The translations under genes and the position numbers were made by a program. A stretch of 64,000 nt of DNA from Sycon ciliatum. Taxonomy: Eukaryota > Porifera > Calcarea > Leucosolenida > Sycettidae. Numbering within the stretch: the first letter of the stretch is position 1; each line of letters starts with the position of its first letter. The notes below the pieces were generated by a model that searched no databases, was not told the DNA's origin, and was given only the letters and a program-made list of their open reading frames with translations. The stretch lies in contig NC_088654.1 of NCBI RefSeq assembly GCF_964019385.1, forward strand, positions 14,896,897-14,960,896. Reading direction: 5' to 3'. Shown piece after piece: positions 38,950 through 50,182 of this stretch.

Positions 38950-39369
38950 CTAGTGAAGTAAATGTCCCACGGTCCACATTGATGATTCGCTCAGCACACC
39001 CCAGCTTCTTCTTCCTCTCATGCTCCGGCAACAGTTTGTCGAGGGGTTGGTGGCAAAGGATGGAGCATCGGGAAGAAAAACCCGGACATCCAGGAAAGCA
39101 TTCTGTGGCCTGGTCCACAGCCCTCGAGCCAAGATATCAGCGCGAGCATCGTTGGCGGTGTTAGTTGAGGCTGCCAGAAGCACCTCTTCCGAAACCGGAG
39201 CAAGCTGAAGCTCGACAGCGACATTCGAGAAAACCTCAGTAAGTAAGTCGGCAAGAATATCGCAAATTTCATTGTGCCTAATGATGGGGAAACCATCAGT
39301 AGGGCAACACATGGCATGGTCCGGACTCAACGGTTGGCCACAAGAGCAGGTAGTAGGCACATCAACCAA
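38950..39369 (-). pseudogene. C-terminal module of a retroelement protein, nuclease-like
   Basis: 139 residues: CSCGQPLSPDHAMCC (zinc-type Cys/His cluster), IIRHNEICDILADLLTEV, VELQLAP, DARADILARGLW and AFLDVRVFLPDA. The RHNE...ADI...FDVRV order is common in C-terminal parts of invertebrate retroelement proteins. The D-x(n)-D-V-R pattern resembles a PD-(D/E)xK nuclease, but this is inference. No RT adjoins it. Confidence 0.45.
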
Positions 39370-39448
39370 TGCAGAAGTTGAAGAACGAAAATTTGAGTGC
39401 GGATGCAGATTTTCTCGCTCTGCGGTTTTCTTAGCTTATGTCCAAAGT

Positions 39449-39952
39449 ATGTCTAGCAGTACCTCCAGGAGTTGCTGCATCAACCTTAGTAAGGATCTTG
39501 CGTCAGAGGACCATGCCTTCTTCGTCAAGCTGCTTCTCGGAGCAGGGGTTCGGAGCACAGACATCCGAGTTATTGATATTCAGGGCAGGAGAGGTACGTG
39601 TAAAGTAACTCTTGCCTCGACAGCTGCCCGTGACACGTTGCTCTCCCGCGGACTGTCGGAGCAAGGGAAGACCTTGGAATTGTTGCCTGGGGATGGCACT
39701 GCTGAAACGGTGCATGTGTTTGGAGTTCCGGAGGACATGGCGCTGTCGGCCATTGCGTCTTCACTGAGTCGTTTTGGGACACTCTTGGGGCCCGCGAAAA
39801 ACGAGAAAAAGACGGTTGAGGGCTGCACCTTCAGTACAGGTATCGTATACTACACCATGGTACCCACAATCGCTGTCCCCAGCTCCATCACCGTAGGCCA
39901 GTACAAACTGCGAGTTTGGCACAAAGGGCAGACCCCCACGTGCTGGAAATGT
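39449..39952 (+). CDS. LINE L-E ORF1, first part (interrupted at its zinc knuckle)
   Basis: From the ATG at 39449 (MSSSTSRSCC) about 168 residues. They include HAFFVKLLLGAGV and a basic strand-rich middle, and end in VWHKGQTPTCWKC. The C-x2-C is the first half of a CCHC knuckle. The remainder lies at 44482 after transposon T1: CSTPGHVARDC. The two halves restore a C-x2-C-x4-H-x4-C spacing. ORF1 proteins of this kind bind the LINE RNA. Confidence 0.7.
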
Positions 39953-40606
39953 ATGTTGGACTCAGTAGAGCGTCCAGCCCCTATATGATGTCCAACCCCT
40001 ATATAGAGTCCATTGGTCCAAAATCCACTGTACAGAGTCCAAACTTGGAATCAACTGTGAGCTCAAAGTTTAGATGAACATCACTCCCTGTATAGAGTCC
40101 AGCCAATTGGCTTCACCCCTGTATAGTGTCCATTGGTCCAAAATCAACTGTACGGAGTCCAAACTTTGAAATTAACTATAAAGAGTCTTTATGTGGACAA
40201 CACTTCCTGTATTAAGTCCAGCCAATTAGGCATCCCCTATCCAGGGTTCGAAATTATACATAGGATCTGCTGTAAGCAGTGAATACTAACCAGAAAACGG
40301 CCTCTCCCTTTAATCCTTTACATCATTCACTTCTCAAGATAAAAAATAAGTATTGAGGCGCCACTGCAGCCACTTCATTACATGAAAAACCCTACAAACA
40401 CAATCCTCAAATGAAGTGGTCTCTTCGCAGACGCTGCAAATTACAATAAATATTATCTCAATCATGTAGTGTTGCCAAATTATTGTGCTCGCACACACAT
40501 GCACACACCCACACAACGCCAAGAAAATACCTAGAAAAAAACCAAGAATCGAAAGATAATAATGGAGAGCCAAGGATTAATTATTAGTTTTCAAATTATT
40601 GTGCGG

Positions 40607-40643
<37 letters not shown>

Positions 40644-41411
40644 TATACAACGCCAAGAAAACACCAAGAAAAGAGTAGAGACACAATACACACGCAACTC
40701 CAACAGCCATGCAAACATCCACCCATTTACACGTAAAGTCAAGAGGGATAACAAAAAATTATACGAAACGAATGCATACGTGGCCGTGGGCGGATGCACG
40801 CACGTTTACATACATGTACATGTAGTAGTGTAAGAGAGTAACATAGTGCAGTAGTCAGCATAATACTAGCACATGCTGTGACTGCAATAGCAAGCTTCAC
40901 CATTGCTCATGGCCATGCAAATGTTCAGCAGCACTCAGTTCCGCAAGCTTCTGAAGATCAGCACACCTGCAACAAATAGATAGCACAAGGATACGCTTAT
41001 TACCGTAATGATGCATGGGAGCACACAACTACCAAGTTCTCAACGAATGTGATGCTCAATGAAAATCTATCCACTCAAAGACCTGTGAACAGGTGACGGT
41101 GGGAACAATAATCTATTAGTAATACTTATGATGAAGTACGAGGAATAAGATCGTTTGTGCACACTCAAGACGCACACATACCACCATACATGTAATGTAC
41201 ACAGTGTTTCACTTCACTGCAACTAAATTGAAATGAGATGATTTGAACAATCTGTACAGCGTTGCCGTCAGTCAGTCTTCCCCCAGATGGAAATGCAATG
41301 ATTCAATGATTTGTTGTCACGAGGCAGTTTCACTGACACAGTGTCATGTTTGTCACGTCAAAACGGTTACTTCATGGAATACGAGTAAATGTATTAGCTT
41401 GAGAAGCTTTT

Positions 41412-43336
41412 TCATGCGTGGTGGAAACGTGCCAAAGCAATATGCAATATTGACCAAACAAATAAAAAGGCAATTCCAGCAATGAAATTCACAAAACAGA
41501 TCAAGCGAAGGCCGAAACGCTGTGTACCTTCTTTGCCCGCCAATGCACCACTCAGTCAACGCCGCCAAATACTGTAGCAACTAGTATAACAATCAATGAA
41601 GCCGACGTCGATGGAAACAAATTTGGATTCGGAAACATACGCCCTGTTGAAGTCTTCGATGCAGCAAAGAGGCTGCAACAACATAAATCATCATCAGACA
41701 TCAACCTGACAAAAAGTATACTAAAGCAATTCGCAGATATCCTTTCCCAATCACTATCAGTATTGTTCAACTACAGCCTTGATGATGGTGTGTTTCCGTC
41801 CTCCTGGAAATCATCCACTGTAATACCGGTGTACAAGAATAGAGGTTGCGCCAAAGAGCCTACCAATTACAGACCTATATCCCTTCTCCCATGCATAGCG
41901 AAACTAATGGAAAAGATTCTCTCCGAACGTCTACTTCGATACTTGATGACCCAGGGTGTAATTTGTAAAGGTCAATTCGCATATGTACGCAACAAGTCTG
42001 TAACGGACCAACTTATCTTGCTAACCCAATCAATGGCTGTAAATATTGATAATGGCACTAATTTTGACCTGATATCTCTAGATTTCAGGAAAGCTTTCGA
42101 CCGGGTAGACCACTCCATACTCCTAAAGAAATTCGGTAAGATTGCTACAGCTTCGTCAGTAAAATGGCTGAAGAGCTTCTTAGGGGATCGACAAATTGAA
42201 GTGAAGGTACATAGCACTAAATCGAAGAAGCGGAGCATCAACTGCGGAGTGCCTCAAGGTTCCCACCTTTCACCACTCCTATTCCTACTCTATATAAATG
42301 ACCTGCCCAACGCTATGCAACACTGCACGCAATATCTATTTGCAGATGATGTCACCCTCCTACTGGCTTACAAACCTGAAGACACCCTCGCCAGTAGAGC
42401 GAACATGCAGTCTGATCTCGATGCATGTCAAACAGGGGGCAGGAACAATGGAGGTGAATTCTCAGCAAGCAAGACATCCGTGCTGTGCCATAGAGCTATC
42501 AATGATACACCTACTGCAGGAATCCAATACCAAATGTACAATGAGCCATTAACGGTGGTTTCTGAACTGCAACATCTTGGCATCACCTTGACCGACAACC
42601 TGGATTTCCGCAAACATGTCGCCTCAATAACTTCGAAGTTCAGATATCGAGTGCACCTACTGTCAATTATGTCCCAGCAACTTACGCCTTCGGCAATGAT
42701 CATACTGTACAAAGGGTTCGTAAGACCTGTGATCGAATATAGCTGTACGGTGTGGTAGTTTGGATCTAATAAGAAACCCATGACCACTCTTGATCAATTA
42801 CAGGCAAGGGTAGAGCTCTACTGAAAAAGAAAAAAATTGTATTTGATTACACTTCTTCCAAATCTGTCTTAAATTCTAAATGCTCCCTAGAGTCACTAGC
42901 CTATCGTCGTCAAATCATCAGTCTCACTACTTTTCACAGATATGTTTTCCATCATCGTGATTACCTTGCTGATTTCCATTTCAAGATTACGAATAGTGAG
43001 CGACGACCAAATAAAATCATTCTTCCCAAATTCAAATCATTGTCTAAGTCTCTCTTCATGTTCCGAACTGCTATTCTATGGAACTGTTTACCCCCCAGTC
43101 TAACATCGGAAGCCTCGCTCTAAAAGTTCAAAGCTGCCCTCAGGAAATTTACAGCTGACTATGCTTATGCAATCAACGGAATTCCGCCACCTTGCAGTTG
43201 ATTTTCCCCATTTCTCTCCTCATCAATCCCTACTTCTCTTTGTACATACATCTACATCTACTGTTCGTTCAATCAAATGAACCCCTCGATAGGCACATTG
43301 TCTTTGGGTAATTTCATAATAATAATAATAATAAAT
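41412..43336 (+). mobile_element. LINE L-F nested in T1, 5'-truncated
   Basis: T1 copy 1 is continuous here (GAAGCTTTTTCTTGTCATC at about 1229-1247). Copy 2 breaks after GCTTTTTC and resumes TTCTTGTCAT after an (ATA)n tail (43315-43336). It holds an RT frame and a degraded thumb region (42759-43200). The microsatellite tail marks the 3' end. The target duplication is at most a few bases. Confidence 0.75.
41763..42758 (+). CDS. LINE L-F reverse transcriptase
   Basis: 331 residues: FPSSWKSSTVIPVYKN, NYRPISLLPCIAKLMEKI, LISLDFRKAFDRVDHSIL (motif A), GVPQGSHLSPLLFLLYIND (motif B), LFADDVTLLLAY (motif C), LQHLGITL, FVRPVIEYSCTVW. The frame is uninterrupted but N-truncated. The next codon after VW is a stop. 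The remaining tail (about 42760-43200) is in broken frames, so it is not a working enzyme. Confidence 0.82.
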   Translation: MFNYSLDDGVFPSSWKSSTVIPVYKNRGCAKEPTNYRPISLLPCIAKLMEKILSERLLRYLMTQGVICKGQFAYVRNKSVTDQLILLTQSMAVNIDNGTNFDLISLDFRKAFDRVDHSILLKKFGKIATASSVKWLKSFLGDRQIEVKVHSTKSKKRSINCGVPQGSHLSPLLFLLYINDLPNAMQHCTQYLFADDVTLLLAYKPEDTLASRANMQSDLDACQTGGRNNGGEFSASKTSVLCHRAINDTPTAGIQYQMYNEPLTVVSELQHLGITLTDNLDFRKHVASITSKFRYRVHLLSIMSQQLTPSAMIILYKGFVRPVIEYSCTVW

Positions 43337-44481
43337 AATTCTTGTCATCAGCATACAAGAAATCCTCCTCCTACTACTACTAGTACACTGGCACTGCGTT
43401 TGTGGATCCCATTGTATTTGACATCATACTAGAGCCTAGTAGAGGAAGAGTGTCGTGGAGTTCACATAATTATCATAGGGATAAAAATACATTTCTCATC
43501 AAATAAAATAATAATTGATGATAGCTAGACGATCGTATACGATTGATGCAAAGTCCTTGCAGTCCTTGAGGACTATTACGAAGTGGTTGATTACTTTTAG
43601 GGCATTCATTCAAGCAACATCAAACAAACGCGATACGCTCCTTCAAAATTGGAAAAAAAATTCAAGCATATTACGACAGAACAGCAGACTAATCGAAACG
43701 AGTCAAGCTTCCTTACCTCAGTCATCGTCCTGCCATGTAGTTGGACAGCCTTTTGACACGGTGGTACATGCAGCTCTTGTCCAGACAAACAGGATATCCT
43801 TGTGGTGTCGAACGAAAGAGAGTGTCAGTGTATCTGACTCGTCAGATTGGAACTGTGCTGAACCTTTCTCGTTCTCCGCTTTCTGCTTTCATCCCTTGCT
43901 CTGATGAAACCGTTCAAACGTCTTACTGGCAGCAATGGCCAGCCAAACAGGGATCCTTGTGGCGTCGAACGAAAGAGAGTGTCGGTGTACCTGACTCGTC
44001 AGATTTGAACTGTGCTGAACTTTTCTCGTTCTGCAATTCCTGCTTTCATCCCGCGCACTGATGAAACGTCTTCCGAGAACCACAAGACGCTTTCCAGATT
44101 TGATTTTGAAAGTCTCCTTATCCTCCTTGGTTACCTCGAGACAGATTACTGTCAGCAACTGCACAGCAGAACTGGCAGCCATGGCTGAAGTGAAGAAAGG
44201 AATGCGCTGCCACGAGGCAAGCAAAACTCAAAAGGTGTTTGTTCTCTTTTGGGCACAACTCACAGGACGGCGTGACTGGATAAACTGGACTCCTGGACCA
44301 TGTGGACCATGAATAGGGGACTTGTAGAAAAAGTGTACTCCTTATAGGGGATTGCGCGGCAGGATGAAGCTGATCAAAACTTAGTGGACTCCTGGACTCT
44401 GTATAGTGGATTTTGGACCAATGGACTCTATATAGGGTGCTGGACATCATATAGTGCATGGACTCTATACTGAGTCCTACA

Positions 44482-45005
44482 TGTAGCACCCCCGGCCACG
44501 TGGCGAGGGATTGCAGGGCGATCTCGCAGCAGGGCACCAAGCCCAGTCCGGGAGCTGCAACGTCAACAAGTAAGCTTGGACCACCCCAAGAACCACTTGG
44601 GCAGGGGCAGGAAAACCAAGAAATGGCAGCGCTACCAACACCAGTAAAACAGCAACAAGAAGGCAGTGTGAACAAGGAGGCACAGGATCATGTCCCTGAT
44701 GCACCACAACCTTGGCCGTACGCCAATGCGTCGAACCGAGGCGACTGCCCCCACATCTTCATCCACACCCGCGTTCCCGATGAGTAGAGGCAAAGCTGGT
44801 CACCCATCACCCGATGACCAAGGCTTCAAGCTGGCTCGTGGGAAACACACGTTCCCAGCGCGTGTTATTACTCCGGCTACAAAGCAGGGAGTCCAGGTGA
44901 TTGAGAGTGAGGAGAGCAAAGCCATTCGTCAACTCGTCACAAGGCTTCGGATGAGTATGCCACAGCGAAAGCTCGGGAGCAGGCGAAGGGACAGCTTGTC
45001 AGTTG
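44482..45005 (+). pseudogene. LINE L-E ORF1, second part
   Basis: Begins CSTPGHVARDC, completing the zinc knuckle cut at 39952. It continues as a Gln/Pro-rich tail to 44787. After a frame change it runs on to about 44990 (DDQGFKLARGKH...). Adjacent to the ORF2 start at 45100. Confidence 0.65.
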
Positions 45006-45099
45006 TTAGATGTTGCGCGCCTTGCATTGTTTGTCTCATTGGCTTAACTTTATTCCGCATTTGTCTGTATCTATCTGCATCAACATTTTAGCCCCTACT

Positions 45100-46311
45100 A
45101 TGACTCTCCCTCTCAATCCTCATGCACCACCTTTTATACCCCATGCATCTACGCCGACTCAGTCTGGCATAAAAATAGCCACGCTCAATGCACGTAGCTT
45201 AAGATACAAACTGCCAGAGATTGCCAGCCTCATCCGCACGCGTCAGTACGACATCTTGGGTCTATCAGAGACATGGCTAGATCCCGAGATTACAGACGGA
45301 GAGCTCAGTATTGACGGGTACAATCTGATTCGAAAAGACCGCACTCAACGCTTGGGTGGCGGAGTCTGCTTCTACTACCGTCAAGATCTCCCAGTTCGAT
45401 CTCGCCCAGATCTGCATTCTGAATCTACAGAAACAGTCTGGGTAGAAATAAACGGAAAACCAGGTCTGCACCTGGTTGGTTGCGTGTACCGGCCACCGGG
45501 GAGCCAATGTCTTACTGGGCAGATTTGGAAGCAGATATTGTACGAGCAGCTGTGCAGTCTTCTTCCGTGACCCTAGTTGGAGACTTTAATGTAAATATGG
45601 ACCCAGCCCATCCGGCACCCCAGCACAAACACCTCACCGACCTCTGTGCTGCGTTTGGCCTCCAGAACATCGTCATGCAGCCGACCCGTGAAACTTCACA
45701 GTGCCCTGAAGGCACGATGATCGATCTCATATTGACCAACCCGGCGCTAGTGTCCCTAGCAACGGTTGTGCCCACTGATATTAGTGACCACAGCGCTGTG
45801 GAAGCCTTTATTCAGCTTGCCGTTGACGTTCCACCCGCGTCATCCACGACGTCGCGGCTGACCAGGAATATACGTGGCGTTGACATTAACTCTTTTCGGC
45901 AAGATATCCTTGAGGCTTCTCAACATGATTTTTCGGATCACAATGATGTAAATCAGATGTGGAAAGAGTGGCACACTAAGTTCCTGTACGTTTTGGACAA
46001 GCATGCCCCGCTGCACAACTCTAAGCCTTCCCGGAGGGCGATACCTCCCTGGTCTGACAGAGAGCTGCACCAGCTCGAACAGCGTAAACGGCGGCTGCAC
46101 AGCCGTTGGCGGAAGGATAGGACAAACGGCACACTGTATGCAGAGTTTAAACAAGCACGTAGCACTGCTCGGAACGCGTATCGGCGCAAGCGAAACGAGT
46201 ACTTCTCCCGTCAGTGCGAAGAAAATGTGGCCAACCCTAGGAAGTCTTGGGCCATTCTAAATGCAGTCACTGGGCGTTCACGTCGCCGCCAAGATCCTAG
46301 TAGTTCGATAC
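45100..46311 (+). pseudogene. LINE L-E ORF2: endonuclease and linker, truncated
   Basis: 45100-45500: IKIATLNARSLRYKLPEI, DILGLSETWLDPEI, LGGGVCFYYR, LVGCVYRPPGS. After a frameshift near 45500, 45540-46311: SVTLVGDFNVNMDPA, TMIDLILTNPAL, ISDHSAVEA, and a basic linker (QLEQRKRRLHSRWRKDR). It is cut off before the RT by a PLE-A tail at 46312. Confidence 0.78.
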
Positions 46312-46675
46312 ACAATTGTCACGCTTATTTCTTACTTGTATACCCTTGTTTTCTGCACACTTTTGTGAGAAATCGCACCTGGATATTCCAGTGCTGTCAA
46401 TGTATCGTGTTACCCTACCTTGATTGCTATATTATTTTCCTTGTTTTCATTTTGTTCTTTAGTACAACGGTGATTACTGAAGAGTGTTGTACGAAAACTT
46501 GTTCGAAACATCTTTTTTTTCCATTGCCTTTTTCTTCTTACATGTATTTTTTCTTACCCTTAAGATTGTTTCTTGCATCGTCTCCATCGCTTACATTGTT
46601 AATAAAGTAGTCGAAATGTCGCTTTAGCTCGTCCTACTTATTGCCATATTAAAATTATTGTCTCCTCGTCGAATT
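46312..46675 (+). mobile_element. PLE-A 3' end fragment
   Basis: Matches 18995-19345 (TTGTATACCCTTGTTTTCTG ... CGTCCTACTTATTGCC) and ends TTATTGTCTCCTCGTCGAA. Only the 3' untranslated region is present. It truncates LINE L-E. Confidence 0.65.
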
Positions 46676-46686
46676 ATTATTATTAT

Positions 46687-46944
46687 TAGAAAGGAAAAGG
46701 ACATATGGAAACGAGTTAAGAGTAACTCTCCACCACTGTAACTAGATACTATATACAGTCAGAAAGTGCAACAACTAGGCACAAAACTGACAGAGTACTG
46801 AGACATTCGACGTCCTGACACCTAGCTTCAACACATCTCCGTAGCGCTAACCGACAGCTGACTGCTAACTGACTGTATATAGTATCTAGTTACAGTGGTG
46901 GAGAGTTACTCTTAACTCGTTTCCATATGTCCTTTTCCTTTCTA
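46687..46944. mobile_element. MITE M1, complete (258 bp)
   Basis: Terminal inverted repeats of about 75 bp: TAGAAAGGAAAAGGACATAT... at the left and its inverse at the right. The centre is about 105 bp. The flanks are TTATTA-rich on both sides, compatible with a short AT-rich target duplication. A diverged copy is at 2763-3036. Confidence 0.75.
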
Positions 46945-47340
46945 CTTTTATTATTGGCTCAATACCCGAGTCTCAAATTATTATTATTATTATTTAATTG
47001 AGGGATTCCCCAAAGACCGAATCCTAACTCATGGGGGTCTCCGAAATCCGCTGACGCCGCATCTGACGCCCGATCATGGGGTGGTGGCGTCCCACGGAAG
47101 TCCATGAAAAATGAAAATTTGATATCCTGTAGAGTTTCGGTCGCTGAGTCGAATGGTCTTGGTCCGAAGTCTCTCCAGGACAGCGTTCTTGAGATATGTC
47201 AATTTTAGCCATGCCCCATACCAATGTATGTGTGACCTCATTGTGGCATGGTTCGAAAATACTTGGATTGTGAATCTCACTAACTTCAGGACGAAAGTCA
47301 CTTCAGAAAGTAGTTTGCCAAGTTACCTGGGCCGCAGCGA

Positions 47341-47537
47341 TGCCAAACTGTTGTGTTGTTGGATGTGCCAGTATCACATAATCCTCCTGGGGTTAGTTTT
47401 CTCAGATTCCCGAAGGATGGAGACCTGGCAAAGCGTCGAAATGTTGGAAGGCGTCGTGAAAATTTCAAGCCTATTTTCGCAGCACGAGCTATGTTTGCTC
47501 GCTGCATTTATGATCCAGAGGGACTTGAGAGCTGAAT
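47341..47537 (+). pseudogene. THAP-like zinc finger remnant
   Basis: ATG at 47341 reads MPNCCVVGC and stops after SIT. In the next frame GVSFLRFPKDGDLAKRR-x5-RRENFKP follows. MP-x2-C-x3-GC, then G-x-SF-x2-FPKD and FKP, is the order of a THAP domain. The conserved tryptophan and the final C-x2-H are not seen. Either a decayed transposase (P element or Kolobok types have THAP) or a broken host gene. Confidence 0.4.
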
Positions 47538-48448
47538 TTTTACGAGTACGCCGTCCAGGAACGCCCTCATCAGTGTACCAGTGCCCTGCGAACCGTGAGC
47601 CTCCAGCAAAGCGAACTCACCAAGCTGCAACTGAGAAAGCAAGGCGAGATACGTTCCATCATGATCAGAAAAGTACACCACCCCATCAACTCCGACTGCA
47701 GCTAGCTGATGAACGATATTACCCCAGTAACTTTGCAAATACCGGTACTCAAACTGTGCACACCTGTCATCAACTGGGACGCAAACGGACAGACCCCCAG
47801 AAAGTGCAAAGGTTACAGAACTGTTTGCTTGCGATGTGCACGCAGCATGCACGACGAACTGTCTCACCAATCCTGCCGAACTGAACAAGTGTAAGTTGAT
47901 TGCGTGGATATGTCTCTATTTATAACACCTACCCTACTTTTAGGCATGGTTGCATGAACATTATATCACTCAGAGCAGTTGTTAGAAGTCTGGATAGCCT
48001 AGGAATAGTGCTAGTAAGGTGAAACAAAAAAATTTATAACACTCCGAGTTCCCCACTTTCGGGATCACCAGGCCAAACAAATTCTAATTTTCGAAGAAGG
48101 AATGGGTTCTTGTTGTATGCGAAAGAAAGGTAACTGAAGACCTATTGTGCAAGGAAAACAGTGGGAACTACTCATATTATACACATGCACTCACACCTTC
48201 ACCCATATGCACGCGCGCGTGTGAGTGCACACACACACAAACACAACAACACACACATATACGCACCCACATACTGAAACTCACTCGCACGCACGCTAGC
48301 CTAAGGATAGTACATATGCTGTAGTGGTGGTGTCCTTAGTGACATGACTACCGGTATGTGTACATATAATGACGCCGCCACTCCACGCCAGAAGACAACA
48401 AACATCTGCTGAACATTTTTGCTGACTTCTCTTATGGGCAACACAGGG
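47538..48448. other. No clear gene; (CA)n-rich
   Basis: 47540-47890 keeps open frames on both strands with Lys/Gln-rich residues that could continue the THAP-like remnant, but none is convincing. 48180-48300 is a degenerate CA/CAC repeat. Confidence 0.4.
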
Positions 48449-48825
48449 TGTTGTGAACCCTCTGGTTCTCTAAAGTGTCAGGAACGAACGACCCCACACG
48501 GCACGAGGACAACTATTTATTCTCAACAGTATATTTCACTTCCATCGACTAACAACAATGAAATGAATGAACAACTGAAACAATGAATGACTAACACTAA
48601 AAACACCAGGTAGTTATAGCGTGAAAATGACAGCGTATATGAGAAAAGCATACACATACAACATACAACTACAGCGCACACAGCAAACCGCACATAGCGC
48701 CTGTAGCGTATGCCATGTCGTAAACATCAGCGGTACGGCGGAGTCGGGATACAGCTGCATTGAAACGAACACAATGTCACAAGCGAGAAGGCCTTTCACT
48801 CTCGAGAACTTGTCGTTTCACAACA
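48449..48825 (-). repeat. 3' LTR (minus strand) of the non-autonomous element
   Basis: 377 bp, intact. Matches 49991-50073 plus 53068-53375 with few differences. Confidence 0.8.
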
Positions 48826-49245
48826 TTCTCCCCACCAAAGGGCTTCTCACCGCCGTACAACAACTCACAAGTCAAACGATTTGGGGCTTACTACGCGTCA
48901 TCTGCTGCTGCGGTGGTGACCATGGTAGAATATCACTAATGCCCACCAATTCAGAAAACTCGACATCGCGAAGCTTGCCGCTGTGGACTGTCGCACACGA
49001 CACTGTGACCGATCCACTTCGACATGGGGCAGACGCTGGACCAGACAACACACAACCGATAATGTCATAAAGCTGACGATGTGGGCTGCCACACACGACA
49101 TGGTCACCGGTACACTGCTTCGACCCGGGGCGGGCGCGGAATCCAAGGACACACATCGGATCTCTGTGTTCCACACAGTCTCGCCGATTACTTCTTCCGT
49201 GCTAACCAGTAGTATCGCCCTTTTCATTTTCTCGGCTTCTACGCC

Positions 49246-49959
49246 TTACGTTTCTAAGTCTCGCGCCTCTAACTCTTGCGCCTCTAACTCTTGCGCCTCT
49301 AACTCTCGCGCCTCTAACTCTTGCGCCTCTAACTCTTGCGCCTCTAACTCTTGCGCCTCTAACTCTTGCGCCTCTAGCTCTTGCGCCTCTAACTCTTGCG
49401 CCTCTAACTCTTGCGCCTCTAACTCTTGCGCCTCTAACTCTTGCGTCTCTAACTCTTGCGCCTCTACGTCTTGCGCCTCTACGTCTTTCGCTTCTACGTC
49501 TTGCGCTTCTACGTCTTGCGCTTCGACGTCTTGCGCTTCTACGTCGTTCGGCCGAGACTCCAGCTGCTTCTGAGCGTCTCCGACCGATGTCGCCATGCTC
49601 TGTACCGACGCAGTGGGCCTTGGATCCGATCCTCCCACTGGCTTCAAGTACTCTTCTGACCGCTGCTTGTCTGTAAGCAAAGTCTTACACGCCTTGTCCG
49701 GCGTCTTTCCGGGCGAGGCAAGCAAATCTCGCTTTGCTCCCTCATATTTACTGCTGGCGATGCGCTCGTTAATCTTCTTGAGCTTTTCGTTAAACTCTGT
49801 GCGGAGCGCACCCTCTTGCCGTCTAGCACTGCGCTCTTCAAACTCCTCGCTCTGTCGGAGCCTCTTCTCCACGTATTCTCTCAACCTATCGCCTTCAAAT
49901 CCATACCGAATTCCGTTAGCGATAAATCTGGCTTCAATGATCCATAGTTCCTGTGCCAT
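49246..49959 (-). CDS. Gag-like coiled-coil protein with pentapeptide repeats
   Basis: 237 residues from the ATG at 49959 (MAQELWIIEARFIANG). The frame is open ten codons further back into the primer site. Residues 5-70 resemble the N-terminus of Ty3/gypsy Gag (FEGDRLREYVEKRLRQSEEF, basic/acidic helix). The C-terminal 100 residues are a pure repeat, VEAQD units then LEAQE units, predicted as a long charged helix. No knuckle, no capsid. Possibly a packaging remnant allowing trans-mobilisation. Confidence 0.6.
   Translation of the reverse strand: MAQELWIIEARFIANGIRYGFEGDRLREYVEKRLRQSEEFEERSARRQEGALRTEFNEKLKKINERIASSKYEGAKRDLLASPGKTPDKACKTLLTDKQRSEEYLKPVGGSDPRPTASVQSMATSVGDAQKQLESRPNDVEAQDVEAQDVEAQDVEAKDVEAQDVEAQELETQELEAQELEAQELEAQELEAQELEAQELEAQELEAQELEAQELEARELEAQELEAQELEARDLET
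49256..49560 (-). repeat. 15-bp coding minisatellite, about 20 units
   Basis: Units such as CTCTAACTCTTGCGC (plus strand), each five codons. Two subtypes: ACTCTTGCGCCTCTA on the left and CGTCTTGCGCTTCTA on the right. Every unit keeps the frame, so length changes do not break the ORF. Confidence 0.88.
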
Positions 49960-49975
49960 GCTCGCTTCGTATCCT

Positions 49976-49990
49976 GGCGTGGTCGCCAAA
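49976..49990 (-). other. Primer-binding site of the non-autonomous element
   Basis: TTTGGCGACCACGCC directly after the LTR on the minus strand. The TGGCGAC core is shared with Gypsy-1 (22058), suggesting related machinery, although LTR lengths and sequences differ. Confidence 0.6.
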
Positions 49991-50073
49991 TGTTGTGAAC
50001 CCTCTGGTTCTCTAAAGTGTCAGGAACGAACGACCCCACACGGCACGAGGACAACCATTTATTCTCAACAGTA
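49991..50073 (-). repeat. 5' LTR (minus strand), inner part before the nested insertion
   Basis: Matches the start of 48449-48531. It is interrupted after TATTCTCAACAGTA (50060-50073), which reappears at 53068-53081. The remaining LTR is 53082-53375. The intervening 63 bases (50074-50136) are unique. Confidence 0.7.
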
Positions 50074-50182
50074 CAAGCAAGGCCGGTCCTGGAAGCTCGA
50101 GGTAGAGTGCTCAATGTACGAATGTACAGAGCAGTATACACACACAACAGAGGCGAAAGGCTGTGTTAGCTGTAACTTTTAA

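Larger units (their letters stand above)
39954..44480. mobile_element. TIR DNA transposon family T1, complete copy with nested LINE
   Basis: The target duplication ATGTA flanks it (39949-39953 and 44481-44485). Terminal inverted repeats are at least 85 bp: left GGACTCAGTAGAGCGTCCAG..., right inverse GGACTCAGTATAGAGTCCAT... Both contain TAGAGTCCATTGGTCCAAAATCCACT-type sequence and several GAGTCC repeats. Without the nested LINE (41412-43336) it is about 2.6 kb and has no recognisable transposase. It interrupts ORF1 of LINE L-E. Confidence 0.8.

Noticed and set aside
47508-47888. 126-codon minus-strand frame opposite the THAP-like remnant
   Set aside because: No recognisable domain, overlaps plus-strand candidate coding. 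Likely chance.
49256-49560. Regular short repeats resembling a CRISPR array
   Set aside because: Units are contiguous 15-bp minisatellites without spacers, in a eukaryotic LTR element and in a coding frame.
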